In this document: in pieces, positions 11,667-22,508 of the stretch | Layout: each line of letters begins with the position of its first letter | Position numbering within the stretch: position 1 is the stretch's first letter | From: Hedera helix | Lineage: Eukaryota; Streptophyta; Magnoliopsida; Apiales; Araliaceae | Reading direction: 5' to 3' | NCBI GenBank assembly: GCA_947179155.2 | Contig: OX359266.1 | Coordinates: forward strand, 1,101,001-1,165,000 | Length of the DNA: 64,000 bases | Program-made: the position numbers and the translations under genes | Notes under the pieces: generated by a model | What the model was told of the DNA's origin: nothing | Database searches by the model: none | Seen by the model: the letters and a program-made list of their open reading frames with translations, nothing else

Positions 11667-12655
11667 GTGCCCTTTTGGCCTCCCTGTTCGTCACCCAGAG
11701 GCAACGTATGACTTGTCCCACGTTAGAATACAAGATTTTAGGACTGGATGACCAATTCAAAAAACGACCCGTCAGATACGATACCTGACCAATTGAAAAA
11801 CGACCCGTCAGATACGATGCCTGACCAATTCAAAAACGACCCGTCAGATACGATACCTGACCAATTCAAAACCAACCCGTCAGATACGATACCTGACCAA
11901 TTGAAAAACGACCCGTCAGATACGATACCTGACCAATTCAAAACCGACCCGTCAGATACGATACCTGACCAATTGAGAAATGACCCGTCAGATACGATAC
12001 CTGACCAATTGAAAAACGACCCGTCAGATACGATACTTGACCAATTCAAAACCGACCCGTCAGATACGATACCTGACCAATTGAAAAACGACCCGTCAGA
12101 TACGATACCTGACCAATTGAAAAACGACCCGTCAGATACGATACCTGACCAATTCAAAACCGACCCGTCAGATACGATACCTGACCAATTGAAAAACGAC
12201 CCGTCAGATACGATACCTGACCAATTCAAAACCGACCCGTCAGATACGATACCTGACCAATTCAAAACCGACCCATCAGATACGATACCTGACCAATTCA
12301 AAAACGACCCGTCAGATACGATACCTGACCAGTTCAAAACCGACCCGTCAGATATGATACCTGACCAACTCAAAACCGGCCCGTCAGATACGATACCTGA
12401 CCAATTTCAAAAACGACCAGCCAGATGCGATACCTGGCCTTTCAAAAATAACCCGCCGGAGATGAGACCCGGGCAGTGTTCGTTCGTAACCTTGAAAAAT
12501 GACCTATACATGAGCATATTAAATGTGACATCGCGTCATCTTAACGTACGTGCGACATCGCTAAATGTATATTTGGCATTTTCATGCATCGGGCGCCTAC
12601 TTCTTTATCATGTTCATTCATATTTCATTCCATAAACATGATAAAGAGGGGCAGC
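11667..12655 (+). mobile_element. Z remnant of first internal region (3' end only)
   Basis: This stretch is a near-exact copy of 27599-28587 at a constant offset of 15932. It holds the 36-bp tandem array, a downstream AT-richer stretch and the polypurine tract AAAGAGGGGCAGC (12643-12655) next to the middle LTR. Everything from the LTR break to near the 3' end is missing, estimated at about 14.7 kb from the intact copy. Confidence 0.88.
11749..12424. repeat. 36-bp tandem array, 18 units (copy 1)
   Basis: The unit is GATACGATACCTGACCAATT followed by SAAAAMCGACCCGTCA. Two main variants (CAATTGAAAAACG and CAATTCAAAACCG) are interspersed. Because 36 is divisible by three, frames stay open on both strands, giving 12-residue repeats (NDPSDTIPDQLK on plus, NWSGIVSDGSFL on minus) that need not be protein. 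It lies between the coding part and the 3' LTR, where Tat/Ogre elements are known to carry variable tandem repeats. Confidence 0.93.
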
Positions 12656-14951
12656 TGTAGACACCCAAATTTTGCACTTGTGTACTAACCCTGTCAGGAG
12701 GGCAAGATCGTCACCCGACCCGACATGCGAAAAGGAAGGTGGACCCCAACACGAAGCCACCCCAACAACTTACGGCCAAAGCCGCCACAACGAACAACGA
12801 GCATCAGGTTACTTGCGGCAAGACGAACAGTTGATCCAGAGGAGCCTGATTTGATCATAACTAATGGCCACTACGCTTACGATGCTCGGGGGTCTCGCTC
12901 CCCGGTGAGCGAGCGGCTGCCTAGCTCGCCGGTGAGCTGGCGGGGGTGGAAGGGGGCAGCGCCCCCTGGAAGCCAAGCACAAAGAGCAATTTATACATTA
13001 GGTAACCGCCTCCCGAAATAATACCGCAGAAATTGGCGAATTAAGACCGCGCGGCACGGAAATCGAGAAAAGCAAGTCGGACAGCCGCGGATGCACCTGC
13101 GGCCACCGACAAAGGGGCAGGTTCGCGGCTCGAGGGCGGCACACGACAGCCGAGGTTCGGCGCGGGCGGCCAGCGAAGTCAGCCGCAGATGCACCTGCGG
13201 CCAGCCGCAGTTGCACCTGCGGCTGCCTTCAGAACTCTATTAAGCGTCCAGATCTGCGTCCGAGAAGAAAAAAAAGAGAGAGAAAAAATAGATTTTTAGA
13301 GAGAGAAGGAGCGCGGGAGGAGAGAGAAAGGCTCGGGTGGAGGTGTTTTGAATGATAAATTGTGGATTGTTGCTCAAGTAGTGAGGATTTCTTGTAGTCT
13401 TGGTTCAAATCTTGGAATATAAAGCTTGTCTTGGTGTATTGCAAGGTGAAATGAAGTGTTTTCTTTAATCTTTTGCTTATTTTGGTGTTGAATAGTTGTT
13501 GTTTTGATTTTGCTTAATATAGTATGTTGTAATATCATTGAGGATCCATGGATTAGGGATGTTTAGCGAGGGTTCCATTGGAACGAGACTTCCTCCTAAT
13601 ATCCCAATGACATCCGTATGGTGAGATGTAGTTTGTTGTGTTCATGAACGGTTTGGAATGTTGGCATTGGGATTTTGATCCATATAGCACCGTAACGAGT
13701 TTAGTATTGTTAGATTCGCCGTAGTATTGGGTTTGTGATATTTGGGTTATATAATGTGATAGCAAATGTCTAGATCTTGTTAAATTTGTTTAGTATTGGT
13801 TGTGCTGTGATAGGATGATTGTGAGCCTAGGGGGGAGATCCCCGTGATCGAACCCCGATGATGGACGTTTCGGCATATGTAATCCTTGTATAGAGTCCAT
13901 GGATGTGTATTTTGTAATATCGGGCCTTAAAACGATACCAAGTCGTGTTCGGGTTAAGGCCCCGTAATAATAATAAAATATGTGATTGTGGGTGTTTGGG
14001 GTTGTCTGGATGGCTTACATGCCCGTGGATAGCCCCGACACGTTGTGAGTGCTTGTTTTAATTTACGACACAAAAAATGGTTTTTAAATAAGGCAAATAA
14101 TGAAGATTTTGTAAAAAATGATCAAACTAGGATGCTAGATTCACGAGGTTTAAAAATCAAGGGTTTTGGCAAACTTTAATCCATGATTGATGAAAAGGCT
14201 TTAGTTGGTTTTGAAATGTCACAAAAAATGATTTCGTAAAATAAATGAACGTTTTAATTAAACTTTGTGCATAGGGTTAAAGAGTTCTAGAAGTTGCCTT
14301 CATTTTATTTATATTAATTGTTAGGAGGCAATGTATAGTCTCGATTCCTATTTGACAAAAGTTTAAAATTGTTTGTTTTCCAAAATGACATCTAATAAAA
14401 AGCCACTCAACGTTTTCGAATTTAAAATCAATCTTTCTTATAAAAAGCGAAGCCTTGTCATTTGGGTCAAAAGACGTTAAAACACTTTCCAGATAAAGCA
14501 CATTTGCCATACAAAAGACCAAACAAAATTCACCACAAGCATTCACCTAGGCACACACGCACACACGCGCAGCTCACACATTTTTAGGATTTAAAAGGAT
14601 AGGAAAACATCGAGATTGCGGTAACCGTGTTTCACGGAAGTCGGGGGGTGCCTAACACCTTCCCCTCGCTTAAGCAAACCCCCGAACTCCATGAATCTCG
14701 GTTTACGGACCAATTAACTCGGAGTCACATGAGCCAGCGATTACGAAAAACTAAATTCGGATGAGTTGGTACATCCATTTCAAATAGACCAACTGGCGAC
14801 TCTGGTCAATTGGCTCATAAAATATCGATCTTTCAAAACCCGTCGACATTAAGCCGACCCTTTTCTAAACCACATTTAATTCAAAAGGCTAAAATTGGAA
14901 AAGGGCATTTTAATTATTAAAAAACGAAACGGCGAAATCCCGGCGTCGACA
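12656..14951 (+). repeat. Z middle LTR (5' LTR of the complete copy, 2296 bp)
   Basis: It starts TGTAGACACCC and ends CCGGCGTCGACA. Ends and length equal those of 28588-30883 at offset 15932. It is preceded by a polypurine tract and followed by a primer site, so it serves as 3' LTR of the remnant and 5' LTR of the complete copy. Three GC-rich hairpin sequences (GCCGCAGNTGCACCTGCGGC type) lie at 13084-13103, 13182-13201 and 13204-13223. Confidence 0.93.
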
Positions 14952-14953
14952 GC

Positions 14954-14971
14954 TGGCGACTCTGCTGGGGA
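14954..14971 (+). other. Primer binding site of Z
   Basis: TGGCGACTCTGCTGGGGA, two bases after the LTR, is complementary to the 3' end expected of a plant tRNA-Arg, the primer known for Ogre/Tat-type elements. The 3' LTR is followed instead by GAGGGGAGAG of element Y. Confidence 0.75.
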
Positions 14972-15747
14972 CCATTAGAGGGCTTAAGCCGCGTTTAAAA
15001 TCTTGATGTTTTCCTATTCTTCAAAAAATCTAAAAAATGTGTGGTTGCGTTACTTTTGATTAATCTACCTTTTGTGCGTGTATGAATGAATGTGCGAGTT
15101 TTGTGATTACTTTACGAATGCTTTACCTTAATGTCATCATTTGCATACGGTGAGGTACGATGAATGTATGATAAATGTATGTTGAGCAGTTCCTCCTCCT
15201 GAGGCAAACCCGTCGGATGTGGATTACTGGACTCAAAGGAGTGCTCCCCGGCGAGGCTCAGGAAAAGCATCCACTCAGATCCAATCCAATTGAAAGATCG
15301 GATTCATTCCCTTCGAGTATGTTGCGAAGATCTGGGAACCTTCATGCCGAAAAGCCCGCGAGAGTAACTTAGGGTAGGTCAGCCTCAGATAAACCCAACG
15401 CGAGGGAAGTCTCTTCATACCCTTTTACATTTTACGCACGTAATATCATACTGTAGTCAATCCTTTTGTACCAACCACTTTTTCCAAATAAAAGTACTAA
15501 CCTCTGTTTTACAGGGGCAAGCTTGGAGAGCATCGTGAATTGCACTGTGTCATTACCTTGGTTAAAATAAAAAGGACACTGACCCTGTTTTGCAGAAAAA
15601 GATTACAAAATCCAAAAATACAAAAATAATTGCTTTAGCATGCATCTGCCAATACCATGACCCGGAACTAAACTTGGTTTGTTTATTCGCAGGATTGCTC
15701 CCCAAACCCGTCTCCGATCTAAGAAAGCCAGAGAACTAGCAGTCGAG
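14972..15747 (+). other. Z leader upstream of gag
   Basis: No gene is supported. Several acceptor-like sites occur (TTTTACAG near 15514, TTTTGCAG near 15597, TTATTCGCAG near 15692), the last one just before the gag frame opens. A spliced leader is therefore possible, but no donor is identified. Confidence 0.4.
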
Positions 15748-18189
15748 ATGGCTGAAAACCCTAATCCGGACCTGGCTCCCGTATCTCGGGAAGAGTTCAA
15801 CGCTGTGAGAAATCAAATGACGGAGCTGACTATGTTGCTCAAAGAGCATTTCAAACTAAAATCAGGGCCACAGCTCGAAGACCAGCCGGGGCCATCATCT
15901 CAAGAGAACATACTGACCCCAGAAACTCCAAAGGTTGAACCGGCAAAACAAATCATTATCATTCCAGAGGATGAGGTTGCCAGCACTGTCAGCAAGAAAA
16001 TAAAGCAGATGGAGGAGGCCATCAAAACTATGAAGGGAATCGGGTCATATGGCAGTGTTAACTACTCCGATCTGTGCATCTTTCCGGGAACCAGATATCC
16101 AGAAAAGTTCAAACTCCCCGAATTTGAAAAGTATAACGGGTCAGGGGATCCTTACACCCATTTGAAAGTATACATCGGAGAGCTGGGGGGATATGCTGAG
16201 GACGAGTCACTGAGAATGCAACTGTTCCAGAAAAGCCTGACAGGGGAGGCTAGAACATGGTATGCGAGATTGGACAATGCTAAGATTCACAATTGGGAGG
16301 AGCTGGCCCATACTTTCCTAACCCAATACAGCTTTCAGTCCCAGATGGCCCCGGATCGATACCAGATGACCAAAATCAGAAAACAGACCAGTGAATCCTT
16401 CAGAGACTATGCTCAGCGGTGGAGGAGGATGGCAGCCCAAGTGAACCCACCCATGAGTGAGGCAGAGATGGTAATGACCTTCATCGATATACAAGAGGCT
16501 CCTTACTATGAAAGGGTGATAGCAGGGATAGGGAAGCCTTTTGCGGAAATGATCAAGCATGGGGAGATGGCTGAGATGGGATTGAAGTCAGGAAAGATCC
16601 GAGATTTCACAGCTCTTGAAGCTGTTGCTGAGCAAATTCAGAGTGGAAACTATGGCAGTTCTTCCCGGAGACCCCAGAAGAAAAAGGAAGAGGATGTGTC
16701 CCTGATACTGCAAGGACTATCTGGGAAAATAATGACCAGCCCTCCGGTCCGCATGCAAAGAAATGAGGCCCCGCGTCCGTCAAATTTCAACAATCAAAGA
16801 TATGAGGGGCGCAGGAAGTTTGAAAAGCCACCAGAAAGGGAGTTCACCCCATTGGGGGATTCATTGGAACATATACTGGCCCTGTTGGTGGGCCAGAAAA
16901 AGATTACCGAGCTATTGCCTCCATTAGACCCGAAAAGCAAGAGATATGACCCTAGCAAGAGATGCGCCTACCACTCGGCTTCCCCAGGGCACGACACCCA
17001 AGAATGCTGGTCACTAAAGCATAAAATCCAGAACATGATCGACAGCGGAGAGATAGTGGTAGAGCAACCAGAACCCCCAAACGTAAAGGCCAACCCTCTT
17101 CCCGAACACAATGGGGGAGGCGTGAACGTAGTGGAAAGCAGTGGGGCAGAAGGTCCCTTGAAATCAATATACATAAGGAGGATAGAAGGAGAAATTGCCA
17201 TGACCCATGTCCAGGAGGGAGCGCAAAACGAGCCTGTCAAGTTAGTTGGCGTGATGCGAGATACCAAAACAGAGCCTATCCGGTTATCAGCCCCAAAACC
17301 CCTTGTCATAGCCGCTAGGTCACAATTGCCGATTACCAATCTGAAAGCTGTCCCGTGGAATTATGGGGGGAAAATCGACGAGGAGGCTAGTTGCGCATCA
17401 GTCAGCTCTAAGGGAAATCCATTGTATCTACCGAGGCGGGTCCTTGAGAACACGAGAAAAGAGAACGGGAAAATATCGGAGGAAAAAGCATTGGAATTTT
17501 GGGAGAAAATGAATTACGGCAAGGCGAGTGGGGTTAAAACACTTGAGGTACAGCCGCCCCTGACATCAATCTTGGATCTTGCGTTGGCATCAAATGATCA
17601 TCATCAGATATTGAGCAAAGTCCTGGAAGAGGCTCATGTTCCCAAGTCAATTAGTACGGAAAGATTTGGCCACTTGGTGGGCCACCTATTGGACAGCAAT
17701 GTAATATCATTTACCGACGACGACATCCCCGAAGAAGGGAGGGGGCACCGGAGGCCGTTACACATTGCGGTTATCTCTTCCGGGTATGTGATGAACGGAG
17801 TCTTGATTGATGGTGGGTCAGCCCTTAATATTTGCCCATACAGTACTCTGGAGAAAATGAAAATCAGCCCTAAGCGCCTGCGGGCCAGCCAAGTGGTGGT
17901 GAGGGCGTTTGACGGATCAAGAAAGGACACGGTGGGAGAGATTGAGCTGCCAGTGGAGATCGGGCCTTATGCTTTTGACATTTCTTTCCAAGTACTGGAT
18001 ATCACGGCCAGTTACAACATGCTCTTAGGGAGGCCCTGGATTCATATGGCAGGGGCAGTTCCCTCCACCCTGCATCAGCAAATAAAATTCATCGTGGAGG
18101 GCCATTTGGTAACAATCGCCGCAGAATCTGACTGCCCCGTTCCCTCTGTAAAAGGCATGCCGGTGATCCATGTGGACGAGTCGGCCTAA
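15748..18189 (+). CDS. Z gag-protease polyprotein (ends at a premature in-frame stop)
   Basis: The open frame extends upstream to about 15679, but the first ATG is at 15748 (MAENPNPDLAP), so I chose that. The capsid-type gag region (YPEKFKLPEFEKYNGSGDPY to about IKHGEMAEMGLKSGKI) is followed by a Cys/His motif (CAYHSASPGHDTQEC) typical of Tat-lineage gag. The aspartic protease has its catalytic motif as LIDGGSALN, Asp near residue 688, and the later LLGRPWIHMAGAVPS segment. Gag packages element RNA and protease cuts the polyprotein. The TAA at 18187-18189 is in frame with what follows (SYQAFEIST and the G-patch-like part), so it is most likely a point mutation rather than the natural end. Confidence 0.85.
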   Translation: MAENPNPDLAPVSREEFNAVRNQMTELTMLLKEHFKLKSGPQLEDQPGPSSQENILTPETPKVEPAKQIIIIPEDEVASTVSKKIKQMEEAIKTMKGIGSYGSVNYSDLCIFPGTRYPEKFKLPEFEKYNGSGDPYTHLKVYIGELGGYAEDESLRMQLFQKSLTGEARTWYARLDNAKIHNWEELAHTFLTQYSFQSQMAPDRYQMTKIRKQTSESFRDYAQRWRRMAAQVNPPMSEAEMVMTFIDIQEAPYYERVIAGIGKPFAEMIKHGEMAEMGLKSGKIRDFTALEAVAEQIQSGNYGSSSRRPQKKKEEDVSLILQGLSGKIMTSPPVRMQRNEAPRPSNFNNQRYEGRRKFEKPPEREFTPLGDSLEHILALLVGQKKITELLPPLDPKSKRYDPSKRCAYHSASPGHDTQECWSLKHKIQNMIDSGEIVVEQPEPPNVKANPLPEHNGGGVNVVESSGAEGPLKSIYIRRIEGEIAMTHVQEGAQNEPVKLVGVMRDTKTEPIRLSAPKPLVIAARSQLPITNLKAVPWNYGGKIDEEASCASVSSKGNPLYLPRRVLENTRKENGKISEEKALEFWEKMNYGKASGVKTLEVQPPLTSILDLALASNDHHQILSKVLEEAHVPKSISTERFGHLVGHLLDSNVISFTDDDIPEEGRGHRRPLHIAVISSGYVMNGVLIDGGSALNICPYSTLEKMKISPKRLRASQVVVRAFDGSRKDTVGEIELPVEIGPYAFDISFQVLDITASYNMLLGRPWIHMAGAVPSTLHQQIKFIVEGHLVTIAAESDCPVPSVKGMPVIHVDESA

Positions 18190-18860
18190 CCAATAAGCTA
18201 TCAGGCGTTTGAAATCAGCACCCCTCAGTATAAGCAGTTGGGAGCCCCGGAGTTAAAACTTAAGATGTCCCCCGAGCTCACCTTCGTTGCCCGGGAAATG
18301 ATGGCAATGAACTTCCAGCCGGGGCAAGGGCTGGGCAAGCACAGCCAAGGAATCACAGAGCCCATCCAGGTACCAGTGCAGGCAGGCAAGGCAGGGCTAG
18401 GATATCAAGGAGGTATAAGGCCGAAGAACTCATATAAGAAAGTTCCCATGCGGATAACCGGAGTTCCGATACCGAGAGCCAATAGTGAACACTCCCCGAG
18501 GGTAATCAGGCCCACACCTGAAGCAGTGGGTAAGATGGAGGTTCCCCCAGTAAAAGGAGTGGCCCAGCAGTCGGATTTCTTACTGGAAATTATGGAACAG
18601 TTCGAGAAAAAGTGCTATCTCCCGGGGCAGTCAGGCCCCAATGAAAAGGGAAAGGAGAAGATAACTGAAGGCAAGCAGATCATGCCATTTATAAATTGGG
18701 CCGGGTTAGAAGTGCCCGAGGAAAGTGAAAATGAGAGCCAAAGCCAAGTTGCCGCAATCATAGAGGAGGTGCCAGATACAGAGATTCCCTCCATCACTAG
18801 CTATAAAACCGAAGTGATCCCCAGGAATTGGACCATGCAGCCAGTAGTATCCAGAAAAGG
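18190..18860 (+). CDS. Z continuation of the pro frame: G-patch-like segment, broken from gag-pro by a stop
   Basis: This is the same reading frame as gag-pro, resuming after the TAA at 18187. The segment AREMMAMNFQPGQGLGK with GLGYQGG further on resembles a G-patch, a glycine-rich nucleic-acid-binding motif often seen at this place in Tat-lineage polyproteins. Without splicing the frame ends at TAA 18862-18864. With the predicted intron (18861-19034) it runs on into reverse transcriptase. Its role is not established. Confidence 0.65.
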
Positions 18861-19034
18861 GTAAATGCAGGAGTGTCCGGGAATCTTGTCCAGTAGGGGG
18901 ATCAGGGGGTTTTTAAGACGGTGTTTTTGTTTTATGTATCTGCACGTCTATTTCATACTTTTGTCATGATTATTGAAAAGGAAGTCATGTACCTAATGTT
19001 TATATATATGACAAATATTTTTGTTTCATGTCAG
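18861..19034 (+). other. Predicted intron between protease/G-patch and reverse transcriptase
   Basis: The donor is AAAAGG|GTAAAT and the acceptor TTTCATGTCAG|GTGT. The 174 bases are a multiple of three and contain the stop at 18862. Splicing joins AAA GG to G TGT ACC, keeping the frame into the RT exon (SRKG then CTDLSHF). Ogre-type elements are known to carry an intron between protease and RT, which supports the call. No transcript evidence is available here. Confidence 0.7.
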
Positions 19035-21048
19035 GTGTACCGATTTGAGTCATTTTAGCCTAACAAACGATTTTCCAAATTTGAAAGACGATTATGATTT
19101 TGATATAGAACTGGATTTCGATTTGATGGGAATTGAGCAGGACGAAGCAGATGATGACGACGCTCCCGACGAGATCAAAGAGTGGGTCGAGGATAAACCC
19201 AAACCCAACCTAGACCAAACCATCACCATCAACATAGGAACCCCTGAAAACCCCAAAGAGCTAAAAATTGGGGCAGACTTGACTCCAGACCAGAAAACAG
19301 AGGTAGCTGAACTTTTGAGCCGATATGAGGATGTGTTTGCTTGGTCACACGAGGACATGGTCGGTTTGTCCACGGATATTGTGGTACATCGATTGCCTAT
19401 CAAGGAGGGTTTCAGGCCAGTTAAGCAGAAGCTGAGAAAATTGAAACCGGAATGGAGCTTAAAAGTGAAGGAAGAGATAGTCAAGCAGTTCAAGGCTGGG
19501 ATCATCCTGGTGTCGACTTACCCAGAATGGCTTTCCAATATAGTCCCCGTGGCAAAGCCTGGAGGAAAGGTGAGAGTGTGCGTGGATTATAGAGATCTGA
19601 ACAAGGCCAGTCTTAAGGATAACTTCCCAGTGCCTTTCATACACATCTTGGTGGATAACACAGCTCAGTATGAAATGTATTCATTTGTCGATTGTTTCGC
19701 TGGGTATCACCAGATAATGGTGGCGGAAGAGGATCGAGAAAAGACTGCCTTCATCACCCCCTGCGGCACATTTTGTTATAGACGACTTGCCTTCGGCCTC
19801 ACAACTGCGGGAGCCACTTATCAGAGGGCCATGATGGCCCTATTCCATGACATGATGCACAAGGAGATAGAGGTTTACGTGGATGACATCATTGTGAAAT
19901 CGAGGGCGGAATCTGACCATGTGACTCACCTTAAGAAGCTATTCGAGCGGCTCAGGAAGTATAATTTGAAGCTCAATCCAGCCAAATGTGCCTTCGGGGT
20001 TCAGTCAGGTAAACTCCTTGGATTCTTGGTGAGCAATCGAGGTATCGAACTGGATCCGGCTAAGATCAGGGCTATTGTGGATATGCCAGGTCCCCGTACA
20101 GAGAAAGAGATAAGGGGATTTTTGGGGAGGATAAACTTCATCAGTCGGTTCATATCCCATCTGACCACCACCTGCGAACCAATCTTCAAACTGTTAAGGA
20201 AAGACGCCTCCCGGAAGTGGAACAGTCAATGCCAAAAGGCCTTTCAGACTATTAAGAAGCAACTAACAGGAGCGCCAGTGCTGGTACCGCCAAAGGACGG
20301 GGTTCCCCTTTTCCTGTATATATCCGTGAATGATATGGCGATGGGTTGTATGCTGGGGCAGAAGAGTGAATCCGGTAAGGAGCATGCCATTTACTACCTC
20401 AACAAGAGATTCAGCAGCTGTGAACAGAATTACACGCCGATCGAGAAAACATGTTGCGCCTTGGCCTGGGCTGCTATGAGATTACAGCATTACCTCCATG
20501 GACACACTACCTATTTGATCTCGCGAATCGACCCCTTGAAGTATATATTTGAGAGACCAATGCTGAATTGTCGATTGTCAAGGTGGCAGTTAATCCTCCA
20601 GCAATTCGACATCCTGTATGTTACCCAGAAGGCCATGAAAGGGCAGGGAATTGCAGATCAATTATCAGAGATGCCGACAGGGGGGATGGAGCCTTTAGAG
20701 ACTTTCCTACCGGGTGAAGACATACTGTGGGTCCAACAGGCGAGGTGTGATGACGAAGGGCAGTTTTGGAAAATGTATTTTGACGGTGCCATGAATGCTG
20801 AAGGGGCTGGAGCTGGAGCGGTCCTGGTATCCGTTACGGGCGAGCAATACCCTGTTCTCACCAAATTAAAGTTCAGTAACTCAAACAATACGGCCGAATA
20901 CGAAGGATGCATATTGGGACTGAGATTCGCCCGCAATATGGGAGTGAAAAGATTAGCCGTGTTCGGAGATTCAGAATTGGTAATCAGACAGGCGACTGGG
21001 GAATATGGCACTAAGGAACTTCGTTACTCCCGTACCACCGGTATGTAG
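19035..21048 (+). CDS. Z reverse transcriptase and dual RNase H
   Basis: This is the second exon of the polyprotein. Conserved RT parts are visible: VCVDYRDLNKA, FVDCFAGYHQI, FGLTTAGATYQRAM and the catalytic YVDDIIVKS at about 19876. A gypsy-type RNase H (LYISVNDMAMGCMLGQ) follows, then a second, archaeal-like RNase H with MYFDGAMNAEGAGAGA, NNTAEYEGC and GDSELVIRQ. Two RNase H domains are a hallmark of the Tat lineage. The frame runs out of phase near 21025 and ends at TAG 21046-21048 (YSRTTGM), whereas the expected continuation YHRYVVRLMQEFEDV is in another frame. The RNase H end and integrase are therefore separated by a one-base-type frameshift. Confidence 0.88.
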
Positions 21049-22503
21049 TCCGATTGATGCAAGAATTTGAAGACGTAGCTTTCCGACACATTCCCCGGGG
21101 GCGGAATGACTTTGCCGATGCATTGGCCACCCTGGCTTCGTTAATCCATGTGCTCAAAAGCAAAGCCACCCCACAGATTGAAATAACAGTACAAAGTGCC
21201 CCCGCTTACGAAGAATACATATCGGAGTTGTCAGAAGATGTGGCTCAACCAAATCAGCCCTGGTATCATGACATTCAGAAATACTTGAGGGATAGATCAC
21301 TCCCCGACCAGGCAAACCGAACGGAAAGGCAGAGAATCCAGAAGATGGCGATGAAATTCTATTTAAGCGGAGACTCCCTGTATAAGAGGGATGTAGGCTT
21401 GGGATTATTGCGATGTGTGGACGAAACTCAAGCACAGAAAATCATGGGCGAAGTGCACGGTGGAGTATGTGGGCCGCACATGAGTGGACCAATGCTGGCC
21501 AAGAAAATTCTGAGAACAGGGCACTACTGGCTATCACTTAAGGCTGACTGTGACGATCATGTCAAGCGATGTTTCCAATGCCAAGCACACGGTAATGTGA
21601 TGCATGCGCCTCCTAATAAACTGCATTGCATGACTTCCCCTTGGCCGTTCTCCATGTGGGGTATGGATGTTATCGGGCCCGTGGAGCCCAAAGCGAGCAA
21701 CGGCCACCGGTTCATTTTCGTCATGATTGACTATTTCACTAAATGGGTGGAGGCAGCTTCCTTCCCCAAAGTAACGCAGGAAGTTATAGTCAGTTTCATC
21801 AGGAACAATGTGATTTGCCGATACGGACAGCCTGAAATCTTGGTGTCCGACAATGCCAAGAATCTGAACAATGCCCTTATGAAAGAGTTGTGCGCCCAAT
21901 TCAAGATCAAGCATCTCAATTCTGTCATTTACAGGCCCAAAATGAATGGGGCCGTGGAGGCGGCGAATAAGAATATAAAGAGAATTATGGCGAGAATGTC
22001 TGCCAATCATCGGGGATGGCCAGACTTGCTACCCCTCACACTGTTTGCATATCGGACATCAGTTCGTACGTCTACAGGGGCGACCCCTTACGCCTTGGTA
22101 TATGGGATGGAGGCCGTTTTGCCAGTAGAGATGGAGATGGCATCCCTCCGAATTTTGCTCGATGCTCGGATTGACGAGGAGGATTGGATACAAAGTCGAT
22201 ACGACCAGTTAGCCTTAATAGATAAAAGAAGGGTGGCGGCTATATTACACGGTCAGTTGTATCAGCAATGCATCTCTCGATCGTACGACAAAAAGATACG
22301 GTCCCGAAAGTTCAAGGAAAATGATTTAGTGTTAAAGAGGGTCATGCCCTGTCAAGACGAGGCCAAAGGGAAATTCGCTCCAAGTTGGGAAGGACCCTTT
22401 GTGATCAAGAAAGTCCTATCTGGAGGGGCCCTTGTCCTACAAGAAATGGATGGCGAGGTATTTCCGCAGCCCCTGAATGCTGACTCTGTGAAACGGTTCT
22501 ACG

Positions 22504-22508
<5 letters not shown>
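21029..22508 (+). CDS. Z integrase (frameshifted from RT-RNase H)
   Basis: Coding sense in this frame is visible from about 21029 (YHRYVVRLMQEF); the frame is open through TTG 21054 to TAA 22508. It holds the zinc-binding HHCC (HGGVCGPHMSGP to RCFQCQ), then the catalytic core with Asp in GMDVIGPVEP, Asp in LVSDNAKNLN and Glu in NGAVEAANKNIKR. The C-terminus ends PLNADSVKRFYA. It would insert the element DNA. No chromodomain is present, as expected for the Tat lineage. The only lesion is the upstream frameshift near 21020-21030. Confidence 0.85.

Noticed and set aside
11749..12424. CRISPR-like array of regularly spaced repeats
   Set aside because: There are no unique spacers; units are contiguous 36-bp tandem copies within a plant retrotransposon.
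11748..12635. Plus-strand frame of 295 codons (and 211 codons on minus, 11738-12373), likewise at 27680-28567
   Set aside because: The frames are open only because the tandem unit is a multiple of three; no recognised domain. Kept as a repeat, not a gene.
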